From: QAMH01 sp900556425
Lineage (GTDB): Bacteria > Actinomycetota > Coriobacteriia > Coriobacteriales > QAMH01
Assembly (NCBI GenBank): GCA_902475535.1
Contig: CABRZR010000002.1
Coordinates: 135,230-199,229 of the forward strand
Direction of reading: 5' to 3'
DNA: 64,000 nucleotides
The position numbers and the translations under genes are program-made. Under the pieces are notes generated by a model. It did no database searches. It had not been told where the DNA came from and was given only the letters and a program-made list of their open reading frames with translations. Below, one piece after another: positions 45,101-55,297 of this stretch; position 1 is the stretch's first letter, and every line of letters starts with the position of its first letter.

Positions 45101-45603
45101 CGCAAGCGGTGGCCGATGCCCGTGGCGAGCAGGGGATTGCGCACGAGGACGTGCAAATCGACCTGGCTGCGGACTTCTTCATTCCCGAGGAATACATGCC
45201 CGAAACCGACGAGCGCGTGCTGTTCTATCGCAAGATCGCCGCCGCCCAAAGCGTCGATGATGTCGAGAGGATTGCGGATCAGATGCGTTCCGAGTTTGGG
45301 ACGCCGCCACAGCCCGCGCAGAACATGCTCGACCGTGCGAAGATCAAGGCGCTCGCATCCGAATGCGGCGTCACGTCTATCACCCAGTCGGGCGGCAAGA
45401 TAACGGTCGCGCCCGTGTCGCCGGCGCTCAAGAAGGCCGCGATGGCAAACGAGCGCTCGCGCGCCATGATCGAGGGGCTGCGGGCGCTGTACTTCGCGAA
45501 GACCGAGAAGTACACGGTGCCCTGCGCCAAGGGCGAGTCGCCGCTTGCGCCCGCCATGGAGCTTCTCGAGGCGCTCTACGAAGTGGCGGAGGACAACAGG
45601 TAG
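42139..45603 (+). CDS. mfd: Transcription-repair coupling factor Mfd
   Basis: An 1154-residue protein with all Mfd parts: the UvrB-like N-terminal region (about 1-330), the RNA-polymerase-interacting domain (YVVHASHGIALFSGM, about residue 490), the translocase with GDVGFGKTEVALRAAF, DEEQRFGVGHKE and LSATPIPRTLQ, and the C-terminal TRCF domain. It removes stalled RNA polymerase at DNA damage and recruits UvrA. I start at 42139 by family length; an in-frame ATG at 42103 is possible, and neither has a strong ribosome site. It faces uvrA across the 6-kb island. Confidence 0.96.
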   Translation: MLIDQLQHLLFSAETMQPVLDKLEAGEDTSLGIVASVRPFVVASLFTREPRTIFVVVSGNEAAERFANDVAAYIGRAHVCVYPERTDMPWQDVRPDHAVIGARTRAIGLLALGRPMVIVASARALLRKVAPASGNVFSPLVVTREDGVVDEATGEPIAYEDVAAQLVSRGYERLGELDGPGTFTQQGDTIDVFGSGMTTPVRIEFFGDDVDGLRRVVASTGQTVGEIDRAEIWPAREFAVSAGGIKRLKDALRAELASNRETVDKVAMLEQGVVFGDMDRFAPYLYKELDQPIQYASRGTLIVIAEPRSLFDDAAHRFDEISAMATEAGLKPAELESLFAPPAKMDFGTRQRLTLQSIMRIGGAVDAELAIQRPNVAGREEKLYAAIRAQIKAGMTTLFSVPDRRAREDFELAFGDCSIPFVECLDRGDKPLDRRYLNIVDVDIPNGFIISDAHLTIISIADLSRRGGSRGTSRRIDITEVTFPYQPGDYVVHASHGIALFSGMVRQEAAGVEHDYLLLSYAEGDKLYVPVEQIDRVTRYVGPDGSAPRLTRLHTADWSRAMGKARKSAKKLAFDLVDLYARRSSVKGFSYSSDTVWQEEMEQVFPYEETPDQLKAIADVKADMESEKPMDRLICGDVGFGKTEVALRAAFKAVSDKKQVMILCPTTILAQQHYTTFHDRFEPFGIRVEVMSRFRSSAQQKAALEGFADGSVDVLVGTHRLLSRDVNPKNLGLVIIDEEQRFGVGHKEQLKNLRESVDVLTLSATPIPRTLQMSLSGVRDMSLIHTPPPNRRPVAVHVGEWDEDIVSGAIRREMERGGQVYYVSNRVRTIEDALERVESAAPEARIGIAHGKMSAKQIETVMEQFAAGEIDVLVATTIIENGIDNPHTNTLIIEDSQRLGLAQLYQLKGRVGRSNQQAYAYFLFPPEKPLTEEATERLQAIGEFTDLGSGMKIAMKDLEIRGAGSILGAEQSGNMSAVGFDLFASMLAQAVADARGEQGIAHEDVQIDLAADFFIPEEYMPETDERVLFYRKIAAAQSVDDVERIADQMRSEFGTPPQPAQNMLDRAKIKALASECGVTSITQSGGKITVAPVSPALKKAAMANERSRAMIEGLRALYFAKTEKYTVPCAKGESPLAPAMELLEALYEVAEDNR

Positions 45604-45623
45604 CGCGAACACGCGTCTATGTC

Positions 45624-45740
45624 TGTCATCCTGAGCGGAAGGGGCGGATGTGCCCGGAGCCGAAGAATCTCACTTTGAATCACCACTCACCGCGAGGTTC
45701 TTCGACTCCGCTCGCGTGCGCTCGCTTCGCTCAGAACGAC
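45624..45740. repeat. Diverged TGTCATCCTGAGC palindromic repeat after mfd
   Basis: A copy beginning TGTCATCCTGAGCGGAAG and ending GAAGAATCT is followed by an inverted partner (GGTTCTTCGACTCCGCTCGC to TCAGAACGAC). It is related to the TGTCATTTCGAGC elements. The gap 45604-46014 (411 bases) holds this repeat, the 34-bp uvrA-end copy and the island gene's leader. Confidence 0.75.
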
Positions 45741-45815
45741 GGTGACTCTGGCTCGCCATGCTCGGAGCAACGAGAGGCTATGCCCTATGTTTGGTTTTAT
45801 CGCCTCTAGTCTGTG

Positions 45816-45849
45816 GGCAGCAGGCCACGCAGGAAGCGCGCGGTGTGGC
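45816..45849 (-). repeat. Left copy of the 34-bp uvrA-end direct repeat (att-like)
   Basis: Identical to 51873-51906 within uvrA and in the same orientation. It keeps the uvrA reading frame for eleven codons and then has its own stop (TAG at 45809-45807), so it looks like a displaced true gene end and not a chance match. Confidence 0.9.
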
Positions 45850-45887
45850 AAAGCGGAGAGCTTCGTATTCTGTATCTATCCGTAATC

Positions 45888-45911
45888 TGGACACACCAGC
45901 CTGATTGTCCA
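45888..45911 (+). promoter_or_regulatory. Possible operator before the AttH-like gene
   Basis: Inverted TGGACA and TGTCCA with a 12-base spacer, about 100 bases before the AttH-like start. A TetR site is possible, but short arms make this weak. Confidence 0.3.
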
Positions 45912-46014
45912 CCCGATTAGAACATCGCTGCTCATCGTCTGTTGGTTTGCCGCATGCCCCCTTCATAAGATGGCAATGTCAGCTAATTGACGCCCAGATC
46001 TTAAGGAGGAGCCA

Positions 46015-47136
46015 ATGGCAACGCAGGCCGCACGATTATGTACAAGAGACGAGGACTACCGCAAATACGGAATTGAAAAAGGGAACCCGCAGCCATTCGA
46101 AGACGACATGCACACGCCGGGAGGAAAGGGAACCTTCGAGTGGTGGTACACGGATGCTAATTTCGATGATGGAACCACGGTCGTCGCAATTTGGTTCACC
46201 AAAAACTACTTCGATGTCCCAGGTCCCGCATGGCCAACGGTCGATCTCGAAATAACAGAAAAGGACGGTACGCGCATTAACCATGTTGTGCGCGGTCCGA
46301 AGGGCACGCCCGTGAAGAAAGCTGGGGGGCCTTGCGATGTCCAGATTGAGAATTGCCATATCAAGTACGTCGATGGCAAGTACCAGCTGTACTTTAATGA
46401 TGGCAAGATTATCTACGAGGCGACCATGACGCCCACGACGCCCATGTGGCGCCCGGATACTGGTATATGGAATTTCGGCGAAGGCGCAGAAGCGCTAGAG
46501 TACGGCTGGTTCGTCGCCGCTCCCACAGCCGACGTCGAGGGCAGACTCGTCATCGATGGCAAGGAGCGCAAGCTCAAGGGCAAAGGGTATCATGACCACA
46601 ACTGGGGCTATACCGGTCTCGAGAACATGATGAACCACTGGTATTGGGGAAGAGCCAAGGTCGGCGATTACACGGTCATCGCGTGTGACATCATCGCCGA
46701 AGAGAAGTACGGCAACAAGCGTCTCCCTGTCTTCTTCATCGCCAAAGACGGCAAGATTCTGAATGACGACGCGTCCATAACCAAAATCGAGAGGGCGAAC
46801 ACCCACATCAACGACTTCACTAAGAAGTTCATGGATGACACGCTCGTCTATACGCAAACGGTGAGCCCTGACGAGGAATACATCATCACGTTCGAGCGCA
46901 AACGTGACATCATGCCGCGGAGCCTTCTCGAGGTCGTTACACCCATCAAGCGCTTCTTAGGCAAGCTCGTCGGCATGAATCCAACGTACATGCGTGTTAT
47001 GGGCGACGTCACCGTAGACGTGAGACGCAATGGCGAGCAGGAGAAGATAACAGAGACGGGTTTGTGGGAGCAGTACTTCCTGGGCAACAACAAGGAGGCG
47101 ACCATCGAGGGGGTGCGTTATCCCGTCGAGGCCTAG
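46015..47136 (+). CDS. AttH/CrtC-like lipocalin-fold protein
   Basis: A 373-residue protein without signal peptide. HTPGGKGTFEWWYTDANFDD near residue 35 and GKGYHDHNWGY near residue 193 are the marks of the AttH / hydroxyneurosporene-hydratase (CrtC) family, a double lipocalin fold that binds hydrophobic molecules; CrtC adds water to carotenoid double bonds. GGAGGAGCCA precedes the ATG. It faces the other island genes, and its stop codon overlaps that of the TetR gene on the other strand (CTAG). It probably acts on, or carries, the island's hydrophobic substrate. Confidence 0.8.
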   Translation: MATQAARLCTRDEDYRKYGIEKGNPQPFEDDMHTPGGKGTFEWWYTDANFDDGTTVVAIWFTKNYFDVPGPAWPTVDLEITEKDGTRINHVVRGPKGTPVKKAGGPCDVQIENCHIKYVDGKYQLYFNDGKIIYEATMTPTTPMWRPDTGIWNFGEGAEALEYGWFVAAPTADVEGRLVIDGKERKLKGKGYHDHNWGYTGLENMMNHWYWGRAKVGDYTVIACDIIAEEKYGNKRLPVFFIAKDGKILNDDASITKIERANTHINDFTKKFMDDTLVYTQTVSPDEEYIITFERKRDIMPRSLLEVVTPIKRFLGKLVGMNPTYMRVMGDVTVDVRRNGEQEKITETGLWEQYFLGNNKEATIEGVRYPVEA

Positions 47137-47675
47137 CTGGGTATTGCTGGCTGCAATGGCCGCTTACGCAAGAATGCGGGGGAGCATTCCCAGATGGCGT
47201 CGAGCACGACCTCGAACGACCATTCCAGGCCTGTTTTGCACCACTGCAAGAAGACGTCGACTATGCCATAGAGGTACACATCGATCTTGAGTTTGAGCAG
47301 AAGCTGCTCGTCTGGCGGCAAAGACGGATCGATGTGCTCCTCATAGCTCGCCTCTTGCAGCCAGCTTACGATGGTGTCCCGGAAGTTGTTTTGCCCTGCA
47401 TGGTCTGGCAGTTGGCTGAAGAAGCCCTTGTGGTGCTGGGCGTAGACGAAGGCATGGCGTATGTTCTCGATTGCGTTGATAGGCACTCCGCCTGTGGTCA
47501 GATAATGGATGGGAATGAAGCTCACGAGGTCGTTAATGTCGCGGAAGTTGTTATAGAAGGTCTGACGAGCGGTGCCCGTCTCCTTTATGAGCGAGGTTAC
47601 CGTAATCTTGCCGAGGCGCTGCGTCTCGCACATCCGAAGCAGCGCCTCGCAATACAGCTCTTTCGAGTTGGCCAT
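47133..47675 (-). CDS. TetR-family regulator (island, downstream paralogue)
   Basis: A 180-residue TetR-type protein starting MANSKELYCEALLRMCETQR, with the HTH at about residues 8-50 (VTSLIKETGTARQTFYNNFR). It is clearly related to the TetR protein at 51258: both share GTARQTFYN-F-D-NDL, HKGFF-QLP and GQNNFR-T, so one probably arose by duplication. The ATG follows the stop of the Fe-S gene by two bases, which implies translational coupling; the longer upstream reading is a shadow of that gene. Confidence 0.85.
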   Translation of the reverse strand: MANSKELYCEALLRMCETQRLGKITVTSLIKETGTARQTFYNNFRDINDLVSFIPIHYLTTGGVPINAIENIRHAFVYAQHHKGFFSQLPDHAGQNNFRDTIVSWLQEASYEEHIDPSLPPDEQLLLKLKIDVYLYGIVDVFLQWCKTGLEWSFEVVLDAIWECSPAFLRKRPLQPAIPS

Positions 47676-47677
47676 GG

Positions 47678-48979
47678 CTATTTGCGGTATACGCCCGGAA
47701 CAATCTTGAGCTGGGCTTGCTCGAGAAAGTAATCCTGCACACTGTCGAGCATGGGCATCGTCTGCTTGATGGATATCGAGCCTTCGGGGCAGCGCGAACG
47801 GCAATACCCGCATCCAAGGCAGACTTCTTGATTGACCACCATCTTGCCGTCGCTCTCACGGAAGTGAATGGCATCTTGCGGGCAATAGCTATCCAGGCAA
47901 TGTCCGCATCCTGTGCAACGGTCATGGTCGACCACGGCCGTCCAGCCACTGGGAATGAAGCCGCGCTTTATGTTGCGCGGACCATTCTTGGAGAGGTTCA
48001 TGCCCACGCAGCAGCACGGGCAGCAGAAGCAAATTTCAAGGAAAGCGTCCATCTGGTCGTTCTTGAAGCCCCAGATGAGTTGCTCGACTTGAACCCAGAG
48101 CGACTGGCAGGTGAGACCGAGGGCAGCGGCTTTCTCCACGCGCTCATATGCCTCCTCCTTTGTGAGCTCCACCGCCATGCCATGGTCGACGACGACGCGG
48201 CCGCCAAGGTTGAGGAACAGGCACGCCAGATCATGCGGGTAATCCTGGCAATCGCGCCCCGCGCGACATAGGCACTCCTTCATGCCGCCGATGTACTCGG
48301 CCTCGTCAATTGCCTTCTTTACGAGGTCGATGGGCAGCGTCACTGTCGCCGTATCACGGTCGACATCATCGCTTATGCGCTTGTTGATCTCGATTGTCTT
48401 GGCCTTTGCCGATTTGCCATCGGGTTCGTCATGCTTGCATGCGAAGGCTTGCTTTGCCGGATCCGTGTTTTTGTGCACGATATAGTCGTTGTAGTGTGCG
48501 GTGCCGGGTCTATCCTCGGGAACGTCAACGTTAAGGTTAAAAGCGAAGCCCGCCGAATAGGACTGCTCAGGCGGATCGAACATCATGGCTTTGCGATAGA
48601 TTCTGTCGCCGAGGGAGCCGGGCTTCTTTAGCACCTTGGACATGTTGAGTATCCAAGCGAATACCTTGAGGACGACCTTCCAGTTCCATTGCCGCGCCGA
48701 GGTGTGCGTGACGATGAAGTTCTTGATGCCGAGGCCGTTGGGCTTGTTCTTGTAGATTGGCCTGGGTCCCGGTCCTGCCGTCTTGCGCCCGAGCCTCTCC
48801 GCATCGAGGAATAGCACGTTTCCCTGCTCGTCGATGTTTGCATAGAAGGAGGGGAGCTCCCCGTCTGCGGGAACTGTTCCATCGAAGTTGCGTACGCGGT
48901 CGGTGGTGGATGCAGCAGAGTTGGGCGTTGTTCTTATTTGCTCGTCAATGTCGAGCGTGACGCCATTTGCATTTTCCAT
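47678..48979 (-). CDS. Cys-rich iron-sulfur protein with C-terminal 2x[4Fe-4S] ferredoxin
   Basis: A 433-residue protein. The first 220 residues have no domain that I recognise. CLCRAGRDCQDYP (about 244) and CFCCPCCCVG (about 322) follow, a pattern seen in some anaerobe Fe-S proteins, then two typical ferredoxin clusters, CTGCGHCLDSYCP (about 362) and CLGCGYCRSRCP (about 392). It has no signal peptide or membrane helix. It likely feeds electrons to the FAD oxidoreductase encoded two genes upstream. Substrate binding by the N-terminal half is conceivable. Confidence 0.8.
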   Translation of the reverse strand: MENANGVTLDIDEQIRTTPNSAASTTDRVRNFDGTVPADGELPSFYANIDEQGNVLFLDAERLGRKTAGPGPRPIYKNKPNGLGIKNFIVTHTSARQWNWKVVLKVFAWILNMSKVLKKPGSLGDRIYRKAMMFDPPEQSYSAGFAFNLNVDVPEDRPGTAHYNDYIVHKNTDPAKQAFACKHDEPDGKSAKAKTIEINKRISDDVDRDTATVTLPIDLVKKAIDEAEYIGGMKECLCRAGRDCQDYPHDLACLFLNLGGRVVVDHGMAVELTKEEAYERVEKAAALGLTCQSLWVQVEQLIWGFKNDQMDAFLEICFCCPCCCVGMNLSKNGPRNIKRGFIPSGWTAVVDHDRCTGCGHCLDSYCPQDAIHFRESDGKMVVNQEVCLGCGYCRSRCPEGSISIKQTMPMLDSVQDYFLEQAQLKIVPGVYRK

Positions 48980-49021
48980 GTCAGCCTCGTTTCTGTTGGG
49001 TCTTTTCTTTGATTTGCAGAG

Positions 49022-49876
49022 TTAGCGCAAGGCTTCTGCTCGCCTTTCCTGCGCCCGCTTGCAAGCGAGTTTGCCCATCTTCGATGCCATCTTGTGCATC
49101 ATGAAGTTAGAGGGAAGCCCCCATTGCAGTGTCAGCCGAGCTATGGTGAGCTTCGAGGTTTCCTCGGGCCACCACGCCTGCAGGTAGCTGATGAAATGCG
49201 TGCCCTCTCCACCGTTCGTCGGCTGCAAGATGAAGTTCCACGTCCAGGCAAAGCCCTTCATCCATTTAGGCCTCCAGGCAACGGCGAGTTCCTGCGTTGG
49301 CTTGAAGCGCGTGTCCGAGTAGGTGAGGATGTATTCGTTGGGCTTGACGTCTACGACTCCCGTACCCATGCCGTTTTGGTGGTAATACATCCAATCGCCG
49401 GGTTGCACGGGCTGCCATTCGGGGCGCACGAAGTAATCGTTGCGAATGTGAAACCCGAAAAGACGCTCGAGCACCTGGAAGCTATAGAAGCCGGCCTTGG
49501 TGAGGTTCATTTGGGCAAGGTACGGATAAAGGTCTTGCGGCGCGCAATCGAAATCGAACGACTGACCACCCGTGAGTCGGATATCTTCAGGCGAGAGGAT
49601 GTCATGGCCCGGCAGCGCCTCCTCGCATAGCCTCACTTCTTCCTCCGAGCAGGCGTGCTTCATGCCGTAGCCTGCGAGCACGCCGAAGCCAATCACGAAT
49701 ACCACGATGCAGCCGACAAGCGTCTGAATCCACCCGAAGTGAATCCAGCAAGTGGTGATTATCGCAACGAGGATGACCACGCAGAGCCAGAACTGCGGCC
49801 AGACACGTGCCCGCATGCGTTTGAGGTGCTCGGCATCCTTTTTGGTTGCCGGAATATAGGGATTTACGTTTTCCAT
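49022..49876 (-). CDS. Membrane-anchored SRPBCC-like protein
   Basis: A 284-residue protein. Two membrane helices occupy about residues 26-43 and 48-70; the rest resembles SRPBCC (START-like) lipid-binding proteins, for example YPYLAQMNLTKAGFYSFQVL, then YFVRPEWQPVQPGD. Such domains bind sterols, polyketides or other hydrophobic ligands. I start at 49876 (MENVNPYIP), with GGAG before it. It sits between the Fe-S and FAD genes on one transcript (gaps of 42 and 37 bases) and could present the substrate at the membrane. Confidence 0.7.
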   Translation of the reverse strand: MENVNPYIPATKKDAEHLKRMRARVWPQFWLCVVILVAIITTCWIHFGWIQTLVGCIVVFVIGFGVLAGYGMKHACSEEEVRLCEEALPGHDILSPEDIRLTGGQSFDFDCAPQDLYPYLAQMNLTKAGFYSFQVLERLFGFHIRNDYFVRPEWQPVQPGDWMYYHQNGMGTGVVDVKPNEYILTYSDTRFKPTQELAVAWRPKWMKGFAWTWNFILQPTNGGEGTHFISYLQAWWPEETSKLTIARLTLQWGLPSNFMMHKMASKMGKLACKRAQERRAEALR

Positions 49877-49913
49877 TGACACTCCTTGATAGGCGCTTGT
49901 TGCTCGAGCTTTC

Positions 49914-51056
49914 TTATGCGATGCCCAGAATCCTGTTTGCCGCGTAAATGCCGGAGATGGCTGCCGGTTCGACCCCAAGCCCGTTCACATCGCAAGCGAT
50001 GTAGCAATTGTCGTCCCAATCTTGCCTGAGGATGCTGTCGCCATACGTGAATAGCGCCTCAGGCCAAACGCGGTACTTGATGACCTCGTATTGGTCAAAA
50101 TGCTCACCTAGGTCGATTTCATCGCGGCTAAAGACATTGAAAAGGCCATCATCGCGTTGCGCTATGGCGATCGTGTCAAATTCGTCGCTATAGTAGTGCG
50201 CCTTCGCCTCAGCAATTTGCGCGTTCGGGGTTCCCTTGACGAGGTAGCTCACGAGCTTTGTTGGCTGCCTGATTTCCTCGACGCCCAAGAGGCGCTGCGT
50301 TGTGAGGCCGGTGGTGGCGACAACGAGATTCTCACAGGTGCGCTCAAGGCCGTCGCTTGTCGTGACCTTCCAGCTGCCTTGGATCTTCTCCACACCCGTG
50401 ACCGTTGCAATCTCGACTTTGCCATCAAGCAATGCGATGAACTTGTCTGCATCGAAGGTGAAGTTGAAGAGCTTTATTACGACGCCTTGTGCGACATTGA
50501 GAAAGTCGAGCGCGTTAAGTTCGTTGATGCGGGAGCCCGTGCATGCGTAGGCGAACTTCGATATGAAGTTGTCAGCAATCTTCTGGATGCCGAGTTCCTC
50601 GATGAGCGTGCTTGCTTTCATGTGGTAGAAGCGCTTGATTTTGGGATGGGCATCGAGGGCCTTTGCCGCGGGCATCGTCTCGCAATCTTTCTTATAACGA
50701 GAGTACTCAGGGATGAAGTCCTTGTTCATGAAAGAACGAAACTTCAGAAGCTGGGGCAGGCTCGAGATCATGGTGAGGCTCGTGCCCTTGAACTTCTTCG
50801 TTGGCGTGCTGTGCAGCATGAGGCTGCCGAGCGCGACTTCGAGATATCCATCCTTGTCGACGATTTTGAAGGCATTATCGTAGTTTTCCATGCAAAAGAC
50901 AGCGCCGAAGTTATTGTGCAGCTCGGGGTCGTAGCAAACTCGGCCGCCAAGCTCGTCTGTGATGAGCAGCACGTCGCGGCCATTGTCCTTGAGCTTGCGT
51001 GCGCAGCTCATGCCGGCGATGCCGCCGCCCACCACTATGGTTTCTGCATCCATCAT
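49914..51056 (-). CDS. FAD-dependent oxidoreductase, amine oxidase/phytoene desaturase-like
   Basis: A 380-residue flavoprotein. The FAD loop IVVGGGIAGMSCARKL lies at the N-terminus, ELGGRVCYDPE follows as in the amine-oxidase superfamily, and the C-terminal FAD element is IACDVNGLGVEPAAISG. This superfamily includes phytoene desaturases and protoporphyrinogen oxidases. The start is one of two adjacent ATGs (51056 or 51053) after GGGGAGG. It heads the minus-strand island operon and is divergent from the second TetR gene, across a 201-base gap. Confidence 0.87.
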   Translation of the reverse strand: MMDAETIVVGGGIAGMSCARKLKDNGRDVLLITDELGGRVCYDPELHNNFGAVFCMENYDNAFKIVDKDGYLEVALGSLMLHSTPTKKFKGTSLTMISSLPQLLKFRSFMNKDFIPEYSRYKKDCETMPAAKALDAHPKIKRFYHMKASTLIEELGIQKIADNFISKFAYACTGSRINELNALDFLNVAQGVVIKLFNFTFDADKFIALLDGKVEIATVTGVEKIQGSWKVTTSDGLERTCENLVVATTGLTTQRLLGVEEIRQPTKLVSYLVKGTPNAQIAEAKAHYYSDEFDTIAIAQRDDGLFNVFSRDEIDLGEHFDQYEVIKYRVWPEALFTYGDSILRQDWDDNCYIACDVNGLGVEPAAISGIYAANRILGIA

Positions 51057-51257
51057 TTTCCTCCCCATCGTGCTTCCAAGATGGGGAACATCCTACGCGC
51101 GCCTGATATGTCGAATAGACAAACGAGGGCATATCGTCTAGGCGAGGCTTCGCGAACGGCATGATGAGCGTGATATACTCGCTGGGCTCGATTGTTGCGC
51201 AAAGAGCACGCCAGATGAGGTCTTGGGATTAGTTCGCACTGAATTGGTGGAGGGCAT

Positions 51258-51845
51258 ATGCCAGACGCAAATCTCACGAAGAAACTCTACTGCGATGCGC
51301 TTTTGAGCCTCTGCGAAAGCCGCAAGCTATCAGATGTCACTGTCACCGCCCTCGTTGCCCAGGCTGGCACTGCCAGACAAACGTTTTACAACCATTTCAA
51401 TGACGTCAACGATCTCATTGGGTATCTGACGACGAACATTCTGGAGACGTACGTACGACCAGCCTATTTCGCGGAGACCGTTTTCGAGGCATATTCGTTT
51501 GCTGTCGAGCACAAGGGCTTCTTCTGCCAGCTGCCCTTTCACGAGGGTCAGAATAACTTTCGCGAGACCTTTATCTCGTTCATGAGAGAGCTCTTGCGTG
51601 AGGAGTTCATCGATGAGGACATGGCCGAGGCGGAGACGCTTTACCGCATCATTGCCATTGACCAGGCGATAATCGGGGTTACCGACACGTTCTTGGAATG
51701 GTGTCGCAACCAGATGCAGTGGCCCATCGAAATGCTCGTGCGCGTTCAATATGATTCCACGCCCGGCTTCATACGGGAAAGTCAGGTGCTGCCCCCACGC
51801 CTGTGCAGGGCGTTGGACGGAGCCCAGCTTCCAAAAAGAGGCTAG
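51258..51845 (+). CDS. TetR-family regulator (island, divergent paralogue)
   Basis: A 195-residue TetR protein. The HTH lies at about residues 14-55 (VTALVAQAGTARQTFYNHFN). It is a paralogue of the regulator at 47133. GGAGG precedes the ATG by about five bases. It is divergent from the FAD gene and so is the best candidate to repress the operon and itself. TGTC-GAATA-GACA at about 51109-51121 in the shared gap is a possible but short operator. Confidence 0.88.
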   Translation: MPDANLTKKLYCDALLSLCESRKLSDVTVTALVAQAGTARQTFYNHFNDVNDLIGYLTTNILETYVRPAYFAETVFEAYSFAVEHKGFFCQLPFHEGQNNFRETFISFMRELLREEFIDEDMAEAETLYRIIAIDQAIIGVTDTFLEWCRNQMQWPIEMLVRVQYDSTPGFIRESQVLPPRLCRALDGAQLPKRG

Positions 51846-51865
51846 CGCGTAGTCGTGCGCCTCCG

Positions 51866-54754
<2,889 letters not shown>

Positions 54755-54779
54755 GAACCTGCCCTCGGGTACTCATATG

Positions 54780-54793
54780 CAAACATGTGTTCG
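54780..54793 (-). promoter_or_regulatory. SOS (LexA) box of uvrA
   Basis: On the minus strand CGAACACATGTTTG, which fits the Gram-positive consensus CGAAC-N4-GTTYG. It lies 26 bases before the uvrA ATG. Confidence 0.88.
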
Positions 54794-54957
54794 CATAGTG
54801 TATGACAGCATGAATGTTTTGGGAAGAGCTTGCAGGCAACGGTTGCCAAGTTGAAGCGTGAAGGTTTCGTAACAATTTATTCTACCACGAATATACTGTT
54901 TGCTAGTAAGCATATAATGCGAAGCGTACGAATTACTGGATGAACGGAGGACCCAAA

Positions 54958-55266
54958 ATGGTTCAGCATGCAACTTCAGCAGACTTCGACGAGGTCGTCC
55001 TCGGTGCGCAGGAGCCCGTGCTCGTAGACTTCTTTGCAACGTGGTGTGGCCCGTGCAATATGCTCGCACCTGTCATCGAGGAGGTCGCCGACGAGATGCA
55101 GGGCAAGGCGCATGTCTTCAAGGTCGACATCGACGAGAGCCGCGATATCGCCGAGCGCTATCACATCAGCTCCGTACCGACCCTGATGCTCTTCAAGAAC
55201 GGTGAGCCCGTCAAGAAGAACGTGGGCGCAATGCCCAAGTACGGTGTCCTCGCCATGTTCGACTAG
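54958..55266 (+). CDS. trxA: Thioredoxin
   Basis: A 102-residue thioredoxin with the active site WCGPC (about residue 30), the buried Asp-side sequence VDIDESRDIAERYHI and cis-proline SVPTLM. The start at 54958 has GGAGGACCCAAA before it. It lies 31 bases before the reductase gene, with which it forms a dithiol reducing pair. Confidence 0.96.
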   Translation: MVQHATSADFDEVVLGAQEPVLVDFFATWCGPCNMLAPVIEEVADEMQGKAHVFKVDIDESRDIAERYHISSVPTLMLFKNGEPVKKNVGAMPKYGVLAMFD

Positions 55267-55297
55267 GCCACGCGCCAGGCAAACGAGAGGTCACGAT

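Noticed and set aside
42154..45612. Long antisense open frames across mfd (548 and 579 codons)
   Set aside because: They are Arg/His/Glu-rich readings opposite a gene with all its motifs, a usual effect of high GC. No ribosome site or domain supports them.
46015..51056. A carotenoid biosynthesis cluster, from the CrtC-like and desaturase-like proteins
   Set aside because: No prenyl synthase, phytoene synthase or cyclase is present, and AttH-like and amine-oxidase families are broad. I keep only the wider reading of a hydrophobic substrate.
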